In this document: in pieces, positions 24,434-32,927 of the stretch
Position numbering within the stretch: position 1 is the first letter of the stretch
Layout: each line of letters opens with the position of its first letter
Origin: Streptomyces sp. R33
GTDB lineage: Bacteria; Actinomycetota; Actinomycetes; Streptomycetales; Streptomycetaceae
Reading direction: 5' to 3'
NCBI RefSeq assembly: GCF_041200175.1
Contig: NZ_CP165727.1
Coordinates: 1,116,001 to 1,180,000 of the forward strand
Length of the DNA: 64,000 bases
Translations under genes and position numbers: made by a program
The notes under the pieces: generated by a model
Databases searched by the model: none
What the model was told of the DNA's origin: nothing
Seen by the model: the letters and a program-made list of their open reading frames with translations, nothing else

Positions 24434-26383
24434 ATGACCTCCGGATCCGAATCCGCCCTGCTCGAACTGCTCGGTCTGCTGCGCCGCGGCGCACCGGTCG
24501 AGCAGTTCGACCGCCCCGCGGCGGACGCCCGCACGGCCGGGGCGGGTCCCGCCGAGCAGGCCATCCTGGACGAGGCCACCCGGGTGGCGCTGGACATCCG
24601 GCGTACGCTCGACCAGCACCGGCGGCGCGAGGCCGAGCTCACCGCCCTGTTCGACACCGCCGGCGACCTCGCCGCCCTGCGCGATCTGGACGCGGTGCTC
24701 CGGGCCATCGTCCACCGGGCCCGCATGCTGCTGGGCACCGACATCGCGTACATGACCCTCAACGACCCGGTCGTCGGGGACACGTTCATGCGCGTCACCG
24801 ACGGCTCGGTGTCGGCGGCCTTCCAGCAGCTGCGGCTCGGGATGGGCGAGGGGCTCGGGGGGCTGGTCGCCCAGACCGCCCGCCCGTACGCCAGCGTCGA
24901 CTACCGCACCGACGACCGCTTCCGGCACACGGACACCATCGACAACGGGGTCCGTGAGGAGGGCCTGCGCGGCATCCTCGGTGTCCCGCTGCGCGTCGGC
25001 ACCCGTGTGATCGGGGTGCTGTACGCCGCCGACCGGGCGGTCCGCGACTTCACCCCCGACGCGGTCGCACTCCTCTCCTCCCTCGCCGACCACGCCGCCG
25101 TCGCCATCGACAGCGCCCGGCTGCTCGAAGAGACCCGCGCCGCCCTCGTCGAACTCGGGGTCGCCACCGAGACCGCCCGCGCCCAGAGCGAGGCGATGCG
25201 GCTCGCCGCCGAGACGCACGACCGCCTCACCCGCCTCGTCCTGCGTGGCGGCGACGTGGCCGACGTCGCCCAGGAGGTCGCCGCGCTGCTGGGCGGCAGC
25301 CTGGTCGTGCACGACGGCGACGGCGCCGAGCTCGCACGGGTCGGCCCGGATCCGGTCGGCCCGCCGGCCCGCGGCCTGGCCGCGTCGCGCTCCGGCGGAC
25401 GTGCCGTCGCGGTGGACGGCGTATGGGTCTGCGCGGTCCTGGCCGGGCCGGAGCTGCTGGGCAGCATCACCCTCGGCGGACGCGCCGACCTGCCCGACAC
25501 CGAACGGCGTCTGTTCGAGCGGGCCGGCCTGGTGACGGCTCTCCTGCTCCTGCTGCGCCGGACCGTCGCCCACGCCGAGGACCGGGTCCGCGGCGAACTG
25601 CTCGGCGACCTGCTGGCTCCGGCGGTGCCCGGCCGTGTCCGCGACACCGACAGCCAGACCCTGCGGGCCCGCAAGCTCGGGGTCGACCTCACCCGCCCGC
25701 ACGCCCTCGTGGTGCTGCACTGCGACGCCGCGCTGCGGCCCCGGCTGGCGGCGGAGGCCGCCCGCCACGCGCGCGCCCGCGACGGCCTGGCCGGGCTGCA
25801 CGAGGGCCGCGTCGTCCTCCTCGCCCCGACCGACGGCCCGGGCCCGCTCGCCCGCTCGCTCGCCGCCGAACTGGGCCACGCCCTGGGCACCCCGGTCACC
25901 GCGGGCTCCGCCGGGCCCGCCGCCGGACCGGAGGGGCTCCCGGGCGTGTACGCCGAGGCGCTGCGCTGCCTCGAGGCCCTGCACGCCCTCGGCCACACCG
26001 GCGACGGGGCCGGCCTGCCCGACCTCGGATTCCTCGGGGTGCTCCTGGGCGACGGGGCGGACGTGGGCGCGTACGTCGAGCAGGTGCTGGGGCCGGTCAT
26101 CGCGTACGACACGCAGCGCGGGACGGAGCTGGTCCGCACGCTGGAGGCGTACTTCGCCCACGGGGCCAGTCTGGCCCGGACCAAGGACGCCCTCCACGTG
26201 CACGTCAACACCGTCGTGCAGCGCCTGGACCGGGTCCGGCAGATCCTGGGCGAGGACTGGAACACCCCGGCCGGTGCGCTGGAGATCCAGCTGGCCCTGC
26301 GGATCCTGCGGGTGACGCCGGCCCGACCCCGCCCGGTCCCGAATTCGACGGTCCGCCCCTCTCCTTACTCGACGTCGACGTAG
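24434..26383 (+). CDS. GAF-domain PucR/CdaR-like transcriptional regulator
   Basis: This 649-residue regulator has a helical lead, a GAF sensor domain (~70-230; GIAYMTLNDP-like core, GLRGILGVPLRVGTRVIGVL), a middle region with VHDGDGAELARVG, and a C-terminal PucR helix-turn-helix. The last reads LVRTLEAYFAHGASLARTKD, then HVHVNTVVQRLDRV (~585-630). PucR/CdaR proteins activate catabolic or transport genes in response to a metabolite bound by the sensor. The position directly behind the MHS transporter points to that gene as target and its substrate as ligand. The last 19 bases overlap the end of the convergent MBL gene. Confidence 0.85.
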   Translation: MTSGSESALLELLGLLRRGAPVEQFDRPAADARTAGAGPAEQAILDEATRVALDIRRTLDQHRRREAELTALFDTAGDLAALRDLDAVLRAIVHRARMLLGTDIAYMTLNDPVVGDTFMRVTDGSVSAAFQQLRLGMGEGLGGLVAQTARPYASVDYRTDDRFRHTDTIDNGVREEGLRGILGVPLRVGTRVIGVLYAADRAVRDFTPDAVALLSSLADHAAVAIDSARLLEETRAALVELGVATETARAQSEAMRLAAETHDRLTRLVLRGGDVADVAQEVAALLGGSLVVHDGDGAELARVGPDPVGPPARGLAASRSGGRAVAVDGVWVCAVLAGPELLGSITLGGRADLPDTERRLFERAGLVTALLLLLRRTVAHAEDRVRGELLGDLLAPAVPGRVRDTDSQTLRARKLGVDLTRPHALVVLHCDAALRPRLAAEAARHARARDGLAGLHEGRVVLLAPTDGPGPLARSLAAELGHALGTPVTAGSAGPAAGPEGLPGVYAEALRCLEALHALGHTGDGAGLPDLGFLGVLLGDGADVGAYVEQVLGPVIAYDTQRGTELVRTLEAYFAHGASLARTKDALHVHVNTVVQRLDRVRQILGEDWNTPAGALEIQLALRILRVTPARPRPVPNSTVRPSPYSTST

Positions 26384-27303
26384 CCCGCCCACTCCCCCAG
26401 GGCGAACTTCTGTCCCTGGCGGCGGACTTCGACGGCGCCCGTACCGGCGAAGTGGGCGGGTACGAGCAACTCGGCTTCGTCGGCGGCGCGTTCGAGGATC
26501 CGGCGACGGCTGGCGGCGGCCTGGCCGGCATCCAGGCAGAAGCAGCTGTTGCAGGCGGGCTCCAGGATCTGCACCGGGCTGTGCAGCAGGTCGCCGACGA
26601 AGACGGCCCGGTCGGTCCCGGAGGTGAGCCGCAGGACGGCGGATCCGGGGGTGTGTCCGGGCGCGGACTCGAGGGTGAGGTGCTCGTCGATGCGGTGGGC
26701 GCCGTCCCAGAGCACGGCCTGTCCGGCGCGGTGGACGGGGGCGATGCTGTCCTCGTAGATCAGCCGGTCGTCCTCCCGGAGGCCGCCGCCGTACGCGTTG
26801 CCGGGCCCGAAGTGGTGGTCGTCCGCGGCCGGGATGAGGTACTGGGCGTTGGGGAAGGCGGGCATCCAACCCCCGTCCGCAGCCACGGTGTTCCAGCCGA
26901 CGTGGTCGCCGTGGACATGAGTGTTGACGACGATGTCGACGTCCTGCGGCCGGACCCCGGCCCGCGCCAGCTCCCCGAGGAAATCGCCCTGCCGGTGATG
27001 GAAGTGCGGCGAACCGGGCCGCTCCCGGCCGTTGCCCACGCCCGTGTCGACCAGAACGGTCTTCCCGCCGCTGCGCAGGACCCAGGTCTGGAGGGCGAGC
27101 ACCGCCCGGTCGCCGTCCGTCTCCCAGTGGTCCGGCGAGAGCCGGTCCTCGTTCTCCTTCCACACCTCGGGCCCGACCCCCGGCACGAGGTTGCGCGCCG
27201 GTCCGAACGGCCCCGCCCATTCGACGACCCGGGTGATCTCGACCTCGCCCAGCATGATGCTCTGCCTGCTCTCGTTCTTCATACCGTCGAGCCTAGGAAG
27301 CAT
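26365..27303 (-). CDS. MBL-fold metallo-hydrolase
   Basis: This ~312-residue metallo-beta-lactamase-fold hydrolase has all metal ligands visible: THVHGDHVGW (HxHxDH), PGHTPGS, VGDLLHS and PAHFAGTG. The family includes lactonases, thioesterases and arylsulfatase-like enzymes. LQTWVLRSGGKTVLVDTGVG is typical of quorum-quenching/penicillinase-like members, but the substrate cannot be named. ATG 27303 has GAGGGG seven bases upstream. The inner ATG at 27282 (MKNESRQ) has a weak site and is the alternative. It is divergent from the AraC regulator with an 80-base gap, so joint control is likely. Confidence 0.85.
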   Translation of the reverse strand: MLPRLDGMKNESRQSIMLGEVEITRVVEWAGPFGPARNLVPGVGPEVWKENEDRLSPDHWETDGDRAVLALQTWVLRSGGKTVLVDTGVGNGRERPGSPHFHHRQGDFLGELARAGVRPQDVDIVVNTHVHGDHVGWNTVAADGGWMPAFPNAQYLIPAADDHHFGPGNAYGGGLREDDRLIYEDSIAPVHRAGQAVLWDGAHRIDEHLTLESAPGHTPGSAVLRLTSGTDRAVFVGDLLHSPVQILEPACNSCFCLDAGQAAASRRRILERAADEAELLVPAHFAGTGAVEVRRQGQKFALGEWAGYVDVE

Positions 27304-27383
27304 GGTTGAGCCCCTCAATGCCCGTTCGGCTCATCCGAATACGTGGTCGTCTCATGCCTGAGGTCCACGGCTACCCTGGTCCC

Positions 27384-28313
27384 ATGGATGTGGTGAGCGA
27401 CGCCATCGCGGCCGTACGGATCGGGCAGCCCTCCTCCAACCGGGTCAGAGTGAGCGGGAGCTGGTGCACGCGCTTCGCCCCGTACGAGGGCGCGGGCTTC
27501 CACGTGGTGCTGGAGGGCAACTGCTGGCTGCTGCCCGACGGCGGCGGCCCGCCGGTCTCCCTCGGCCCCGGCGACGCCGTGCTGCTGCCGCACGGTACGG
27601 GGCATGTGATCGCCGACTCCCCCGCCGATGCCGCGGCCGTGGCGCGGGCCGTGCCGTTCGAGCTGCGGCCGGACGGGACGCTGCCGGGCCGGGCCGCGGC
27701 GGCCGCCTCAGGCGCCGTGGAGATGCTGTGCGGCAAGTACCGGCTCGACCGCAGCCGCCTCCACCCGCTCATGCTGGAGCTGCCGACAGTGGTGCATCTG
27801 CCGAATCGCGTCGGCGCGCACCCCGAACTGCACGCGGCGATATCCCTGTTGGGCGGCGAGCTGGGCGGCGAGCAGCGGCCCGGGTCCTGCATGGCGGTGC
27901 CCAGCCTGCTGGACCTGCTGCTCGTCTACATGATCCGTTCTTGGATGGCCGAGGGCTCGGGCGGAGCCTGGTCGGCCGTACTCGGCGACCCCGTCGCGGC
28001 CGGCGCCCTGCGGGCGCTGCACTCGGATCCGGCCGCGCCCTGGACCAACGACCGACTGGCGGCCGAGGCGGGCGTCTCCCGTCCCACGCTGGCGCGCCGG
28101 TTCACCGCGCTGGTCGGCCGCCCGCCGATGGCGTACCTGACGTGGTGGCGCCTGACGTACGCAGCCACCCTGCTCCGCGACACCCCGGACCCGCTGGCCG
28201 CGATCGCGCGCCGGGTCGGGTACGGCACTCCGTACGCCTTCTCGCACGCCTTCAGCAGGGAGTTCGGGACCACCCCGGGCCGCTACCGGGACGCGGCGGG
28301 GAAGGCCTCGTAG
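27384..28313 (+). CDS. AraC family transcriptional regulator with N-terminal cupin
   Basis: This 309-residue regulator has an N-terminal cupin_6 type domain (FHVVLEGNCWLLPDGGG; PVSLGPGDAVLLPHGTGHV). The C-terminal double helix-turn-helix of AraC carries DRLAAEAGVSRPTLARRFTA in the first motif and PLAAIARRVGYGTPYAFSHA plus FSREFGTTPGRYR in the second. Such AraC/cupin proteins usually control a neighbouring redox or hydrolase gene. Here the divergent MBL hydrolase is the obvious target. ATG 27384 starts the family-typical MDVVSDAIAAVR. Confidence 0.9.
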   Translation: MDVVSDAIAAVRIGQPSSNRVRVSGSWCTRFAPYEGAGFHVVLEGNCWLLPDGGGPPVSLGPGDAVLLPHGTGHVIADSPADAAAVARAVPFELRPDGTLPGRAAAAASGAVEMLCGKYRLDRSRLHPLMLELPTVVHLPNRVGAHPELHAAISLLGGELGGEQRPGSCMAVPSLLDLLLVYMIRSWMAEGSGGAWSAVLGDPVAAGALRALHSDPAAPWTNDRLAAEAGVSRPTLARRFTALVGRPPMAYLTWWRLTYAATLLRDTPDPLAAIARRVGYGTPYAFSHAFSREFGTTPGRYRDAAGKAS

Positions 28314-28414
28314 GCGGCCGGGCCGCCGGGCGACCGGACGGCGGGACACCCGTGAGCGGCGGAGACGGATCGCCGCCACCGCCGCTCGGGGAGCCCGCCG
28401 GCGAACCGGCCGGC

Positions 28415-29086
28415 TCAGCGCCGGACCGGGCACTGCTTCCAGGAGAAGTGGTACACGGTGCTGATGCTGCCGTCCGTGGAGTCGACGGTCATGTAGCTGG
28501 TCTTGGTCTTGTCGGAGGTGCCGACGTCCGCGCGCAGCTCGGTGTTGATGTTGAAGTTGCGCTGCTCGCCGCAAGGGGCGAAGACGAGGGCCTCGATGCC
28601 GGTGGTGTCCGTCACCTGCCAGTTGTCGTCGAGCGCGCCATGGAACTGGTGGGTCCGGTTGGCGGTCTGGCTCATGCCCTGGAAGTAGTAGCTGGCCTTC
28701 TGGGTGCCGATCGCCCCTTCCTCCAGCTTGCCGTAGCCCCGGTAGTCGACGTGGGACACGGCGTACGTGTAGCCCTGCGGGACGTGCACGACGAGGGAGA
28801 GGAGGCAGTTCTTGCGGCCTTCGGTGGCGGCGATGCCCCCGCCGGCCGAGGCCAGGTACTCGCTGTAGGTGACGGTGAAGGCCGAGTTGTCGGGGGCCAC
28901 GGCGACGGCGGCGCTGCCGGGGCGGCAGCCCGAGCCGTTGACCGAGGCGACGTCGACGGCCACCCGGCCGGGGGGTGCGGTGGTGGTCGTGGCGTCGGCC
29001 CCGGCCGAGGGGGCGAGCGTGACGAGGCATCCGGCCACGGCGGCGGCGGTCATTGCGGTGCGAGTGGTGCGAAGTGACTTGATCAC
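28415..29086 (-). CDS. DUF4360 secreted protein
   Basis: This 223-residue protein has a Sec signal peptide (basic MIKSLRTTRTA, then AAAVAGCLVTLAPSAGA, cleavage near residue 30). The mature part shows the DUF4360 pattern: an early GSGCRPGSAAVAVAPDNSAF, central YSEYLASAG, a second cysteine in KNCLLSLVVHVPQGYTYAV, DYRGYG, and a final disulphide pair FAPCGEQRNF ... KQCPVRR. The family is secreted by fungi and actinobacteria; its function is unknown. The start is GTG 29086. It stands alone, convergent with the AraC gene and divergent from the copper oxidase. Confidence 0.85.
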   Translation of the reverse strand: MIKSLRTTRTAMTAAAVAGCLVTLAPSAGADATTTTAPPGRVAVDVASVNGSGCRPGSAAVAVAPDNSAFTVTYSEYLASAGGGIAATEGRKNCLLSLVVHVPQGYTYAVSHVDYRGYGKLEEGAIGTQKASYYFQGMSQTANRTHQFHGALDDNWQVTDTTGIEALVFAPCGEQRNFNINTELRADVGTSDKTKTSYMTVDSTDGSISTVYHFSWKQCPVRR

Positions 29087-29303
29087 GTCGCCATGGATAG
29101 CCGCCGCACAGGGGCGCCGAGCCCGACCGGGTACGCAGCATCACCCGGTCGGACGGCCCGGTTCACCGAAGAAACGATTCAGCAGTCCGGACAGGGCGGC
29201 CGAACGGACCACATGACACGCCTTCACCCGCCACACCCGTCCCCTTCCATGTCAAATCCGGCATTTTTCATATGATGGGCATCCCGTCGACGGAGGAGAG
29301 CCC

Positions 29304-31178
29304 ATGCCCGGTCCGCTCGTACGGCGCTCAGCCGTGCTGTCCGCATGCGTGGCCGTGGCCGCCGCTTTCGCACCCCTCACCCTGCCCGCACCGCCCGCCT
29401 CCGCCGCGGCAGTCGGGCACGAATCCCCTCCCGGGCAGCACCGGGCCGACGACGGCGCCGTGCGGGTCGAGGCGGACCCCGCAGAGGCCGCCGTGCTCGG
29501 CGAGGAGCACGCCCGGGCGCACGCACAGCGGCGCAACGACGCCAAGGGCCCCCAGGAATACCCACAGGCGAAGCGCACCAAGAGCCTGGCCTCCCTCGAG
29601 TCCTCGCAGAAGCGCACCAACGCCGGCTTCCCCGCAGCGCAGTTCGGCCGGTTCACGGAGTTCTTCCCCTCCCCCGACTTCGGCGTCCACACCGCCCTGC
29701 TGCCCACCGGCAAGGTGCTGCTCTTCTCCTTCGAACGCGTCGAGGTCAACCCCACCAAGGAGACCGGGCCCACCGACCGGATCGGCCGGACGAACGCGGG
29801 CCGCGCCTTCCTCTGGGACCCGTCCCGGGGCACCGGGGCGCGGGCCTTCAAGAAGGTGGAGCCCCCGACGGTCCTGATGCCCGACGGTACGTACGTACCG
29901 CGCCCGGCGCCGTTCTTCTGCGCGGGGCACGCCTTCCTGCCGAACGGGATGGTCGGGGTCTTCGGCGGCAACACCGGAGGCAAGGGCGGCAGCGGCGCCA
30001 AGCTGTCCTTCGTGTTCGACCCGTGGACCGAGAAGTGGTTCCGCAACCAGGACATGTCCGTCGGCCGCTGGTACCCCTCGGTCGTGACGGGGGCGGACGG
30101 GCGGCAGATCATCATGTCCGGCCAGTCCGAGCGGGGTACGGGCACGCCCACCCCGGTCGTGGAGCGCTTCCCCGCGCTGCGCCACCCCGTGCCCTGGGGC
30201 CCGTACGACATCCCCGTCGACCTGGCCGCCGAGCGGCTGCGGGCGGACGCCCCGTTCCGCAACGACTATCCGCACCTGTTCTCGCTGCGCGACGGCATGA
30301 TCTACGGCCTCGGCCGGGACGCCGATCAGCAGTGGCTGTTCGACCCGGTCAAGGAGACCCGGACCGATCTGCCCCGGCGGCCCGCCGACTTCCGCGGCTA
30401 CGGCTCGGCGGTGCCCCTGCCGGCGGGGTTCCGCGGCCCCGACTCCGTACTGGTGCTCGGCGGCGATCCGCACGACCCGAACACCTACCGGCTGTCCGGC
30501 GGGCGGTGGACCACCGAGGAGCCGCGGGCCTTCGGCCGCACCCAGGACGACACGCTGATCCTGCCGGACGGGACGCTGCTCACGGTCAACGGCGCCCTGG
30601 ACACCCGCAATTACGGGCACGGACCGTTCAACCCGCAGGCCGACCTCTCGTACCGGCAGATCGAACTGCGCGATGCGCACGGCCGTTGGCGGCTCGGACC
30701 GGCGCAGCGGCTGCCCCGCGGCTACCACTCCAACGCCCTCGTGCTGCCGGACGGCCGGATGATGGTCACCGGCGACGAGCTCCAGCAGATCGCCAACGAC
30801 CCGGACATCAAGGACAAGATGGACGGCAGCATCGAGCTCTACGAGCCCGCGTACCTGCACCGGGGCACCCGGCCCGCGCTCGACCAGGCGCCCGGGGGCG
30901 AGCTGGGCTACGGCGCGGGCTTCGAGGTGCGCAGTTCCACCGCCGCCCGGGTCACCCGGGCCGTGCTGCTGGCACCGACCACCGTCACCCACGCGGTGAA
31001 CACCAGCCAGCGCCATCTGGAACTCCCGATCACCGGCGTACACGGCAACGCGCTCGGGCTGCGGACACCGCCGAGTGCGGCCGACGCCCCGCCCGGGTAC
31101 TACATGCTGTTCCTGCTCGACAAGAAGGGGGTGCCGAGCACGGCGAAGTGGGTCAAGCTCGGCGTCGGCCGCCGGTAA
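29304..31178 (+). CDS. galactose oxidase-like (GlxA-type) secreted copper radical oxidase
   Basis: This 624-residue protein has a signal peptide (VLSACVAVAAAFAPLTL...ASA), a helical lead, a seven-bladed Kelch-type propeller (~120-500) and a C-terminal Ig-like DUF1929 domain. Residues equivalent to the galactose oxidase site are all present: Cys206 (FFCAGHAFLPNG) and Tyr257 (GRWYPS) for the thioether radical cofactor, Tyr474-His475 (RGYHSNALVLPDG) and His563 (TVTHAVNTSQ). In S. lividans, GlxA oxidises a beta-glycan made by the neighbouring CslA synthase. No CslA gene lies here, so this is an orphan or second copy. GGAGGAGAGCCC precedes the ATG. Confidence 0.88.
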   Translation: MPGPLVRRSAVLSACVAVAAAFAPLTLPAPPASAAAVGHESPPGQHRADDGAVRVEADPAEAAVLGEEHARAHAQRRNDAKGPQEYPQAKRTKSLASLESSQKRTNAGFPAAQFGRFTEFFPSPDFGVHTALLPTGKVLLFSFERVEVNPTKETGPTDRIGRTNAGRAFLWDPSRGTGARAFKKVEPPTVLMPDGTYVPRPAPFFCAGHAFLPNGMVGVFGGNTGGKGGSGAKLSFVFDPWTEKWFRNQDMSVGRWYPSVVTGADGRQIIMSGQSERGTGTPTPVVERFPALRHPVPWGPYDIPVDLAAERLRADAPFRNDYPHLFSLRDGMIYGLGRDADQQWLFDPVKETRTDLPRRPADFRGYGSAVPLPAGFRGPDSVLVLGGDPHDPNTYRLSGGRWTTEEPRAFGRTQDDTLILPDGTLLTVNGALDTRNYGHGPFNPQADLSYRQIELRDAHGRWRLGPAQRLPRGYHSNALVLPDGRMMVTGDELQQIANDPDIKDKMDGSIELYEPAYLHRGTRPALDQAPGGELGYGAGFEVRSSTAARVTRAVLLAPTTVTHAVNTSQRHLELPITGVHGNALGLRTPPSAADAPPGYYMLFLLDKKGVPSTAKWVKLGVGRR

Positions 31179-31195
31179 CGGGGACGACGCCGGTC

Positions 31196-31738
31196 TCAGG
31201 GCGCGGGCGGCGGCTCGATCCGGGCCAGCCAGGCGGTGAGGAGCGTCTCCAACTCTGCGGCCTGCTGCGGGGTGAGGCCCTCGAGCAGGCTCCGCTCGTT
31301 CTCCATGTGCTCGGTGAACGCCCGGTCGATCAGCTCGCGTCCCGCCGCGGTGAGCGCGACCACCCGCCCCCGGCCGTCGGCGGCCGAACGGCGGCGTGCG
31401 ACGAGGCCGTCCCGTTCGAGCCGGTCGATCCGCTTGGTCATGGCGCCGGTCGTCACCATGGTGTGCACGGCCAGTTCGCCGGGCGCCCGCTCGTACGGGT
31501 CGCCCGCGCGGCGCAGGGCGGCCAGTACGTCGAACTCCCCCTCGCTCAGGCCGTAGCGGCGGTAGACGAGGCAGAGGCGGTCCGTCAGCAGCAGCCCGAG
31601 CCGGTGCAGCCGCCCGATCACGCCCTGCGGGGTGACGTCCACGTCCGGGCGTTCGCGGGCCCACTCGGCCTGGATGCGGGCGACGTGGTCGGCCCGCGCT
31701 TCCGCCGTCGCTTGCGTTTCCTGCGGTTCCTGCTTCAC
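31196..31738 (-). CDS. MarR family regulator
   Basis: This ~180-residue regulator has the winged helix of MarR: LTDRLCLVYRRYGLSEGEFD, VLAALRRAGDPYERAPGELA, TTGAMTKRIDRLERDGLVAR and a wing with RSAADGRGRVVALTAAG. GTG 31738 gives the expected length. The upstream TATACT at 31745-31750 (minus strand) lies only six bases before it, so the mRNA is probably leaderless. The gene is divergent from an EamA transporter, across a twin-palindrome operator that both promoters share, so it most likely represses itself and the exporter. Confidence 0.85.
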   Translation of the reverse strand: MKQEPQETQATAEARADHVARIQAEWARERPDVDVTPQGVIGRLHRLGLLLTDRLCLVYRRYGLSEGEFDVLAALRRAGDPYERAPGELAVHTMVTTGAMTKRIDRLERDGLVARRRSAADGRGRVVALTAAGRELIDRAFTEHMENERSLLEGLTPQQAAELETLLTAWLARIEPPPAP

Positions 31739-31749
31739 CACTCCAGTAT

Positions 31750-31786
31750 AGCTTCCATGGAAGGTATTGTATCTTCCATGGAAGCT
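31750..31786. promoter_or_regulatory. twin palindromic MarR operator spanning both promoters
   Basis: Two copies of the perfect palindrome CTTCCATGGAAG (within AGCTTCCATGGAAG at 31750-31763 and CTTCCATGGAAGCT at 31773-31786) are separated by nine bases. The whole 37-base unit is itself symmetric. It covers the putative -10 boxes of both genes and the ATG of the EamA gene. Confidence 0.8.
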
Positions 31787-32665
31787 AATCTCCGGTGGTC
31801 GCTGGTCACGGCGATAGGACCGATCGCGTGGGGCACGAACTACTACGTCACCCGGGAGTTCCTGCCCGCCGACCACCCGCTGTACGGGGCGGCCTTCCGG
31901 GCGCTGCCCGCCGGGCTGCTGCTCCTGGCCGCCTGCCGGAAGCTGCCCGGCGGATCCTGGTGGTGGAAGTCCCTGCTGCTCGGCTTCCTGAACATGGGCG
32001 GGTTCTTCGCCCTGGTCTACATTGCCGCACAGCGGCTGCCGACGAGCACGGCCTCGACCGTCATGGCGACCGCGCCACTGGTGATGATGCTGTTCGCCTG
32101 GGCGCTGATCTCCGAACGGCCGGGGCTGCGCCAACTGGCCGGCGCCGGCCTGGGCGTGGCCGGGGTGTCGCTGATGCTGCTCACCGGGTCCGTGCCGATG
32201 GACGCCCTCGGCGTGGCGGCCTCCGTGGCCGCCATGACGATGTCCTCGTTCGGCTACGTCCTCGCCAAGCGGTGGAGCACCGAGGTCGAGGTGCTCGCTT
32301 CGACGGCGTGGCAGCTGCTGGGCGGCGGGCTCCTGCTCCTGCCGTTCGCCGCCAGGGCGGAGGGATCTCCGCCGGCCCTGGACGGTTCGGAGCTGCTCGG
32401 ATTCGGGTACGTCACGGTCGTCGCGACGGCACTGGCGTTCGCAGCCTGGTTCGCGGGGCTGCGGCGACTGCCGACCGCAACGGTCGGCCTGCTGGGGCTC
32501 CTGAACCCGGTCACGGGCGTCCTGTTGGGCACGGCGATCGCCGGGGAGACGCTCACCCCGCAACAGATCTGCGGGCTCCTGCTGACCCTGGCAGGCATCC
32601 TCCTCGGGCGGAGGGGTGGATTCCTCACCGCTCGTGACGAGAGGAATTCGGCAGGTAGTAATTAG
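31778..32665 (+). CDS. EamA/DMT family transporter (RhaT-like)
   Basis: This 295-residue protein has ten membrane helices in two EamA repeats, opening MEANLRWSLVTAIGPIAWGT. Typical elements are PLYGAAFRALPAGLLLLAAC in the first half and LGFGYVTVVATALAFAAWFA plus LLNPVTGVLLGTAIAGETLT in the second. DMT transporters export amino acids, metabolites or drugs. The ATG at 31778 lies inside the operator and seven bases after TATTGT, with no ribosome site, so the transcript is probably leaderless. An in-frame ATG at 31757 is possible but would need transcription starting further upstream. Confidence 0.85.
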   Translation: MEANLRWSLVTAIGPIAWGTNYYVTREFLPADHPLYGAAFRALPAGLLLLAACRKLPGGSWWWKSLLLGFLNMGGFFALVYIAAQRLPTSTASTVMATAPLVMMLFAWALISERPGLRQLAGAGLGVAGVSLMLLTGSVPMDALGVAASVAAMTMSSFGYVLAKRWSTEVEVLASTAWQLLGGGLLLLPFAARAEGSPPALDGSELLGFGYVTVVATALAFAAWFAGLRRLPTATVGLLGLLNPVTGVLLGTAIAGETLTPQQICGLLLTLAGILLGRRGGFLTARDERNSAGSN

Positions 32666-32927
32666 GTGAATCCCTGACTGAATTACCGTCAACAAGGATT
32701 CACCCCATATCTCGATTCGATAACGAGATCTCCGAAATGGCCTGGACCATTAACAGCCTACGCGCGTAACTTACCTAATTTTTAAGTGAGTTGACGGTTC
32801 ATCAAATACAACCAGCAGGTAACAGTCTGATATCTCGGGGCCCATTCCCGTTTGTCCGAATTCTCCACCGCGCCCATCTGGCAGGCTTCCGCGCACCCAC
32901 TCCTCCGACCAAGGATTTGAGGTGCGC

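Noticed and set aside
29328..31664. Very long minus-strand open frames opposite the copper oxidase (778 codons) and elsewhere, such as 24251-27220
   Set aside because: They are antisense shadows of high-GC genes: Arg/Pro/Gly/Ala-rich, no ribosome site, no recognisable domain, and the opposite strand holds clear families.
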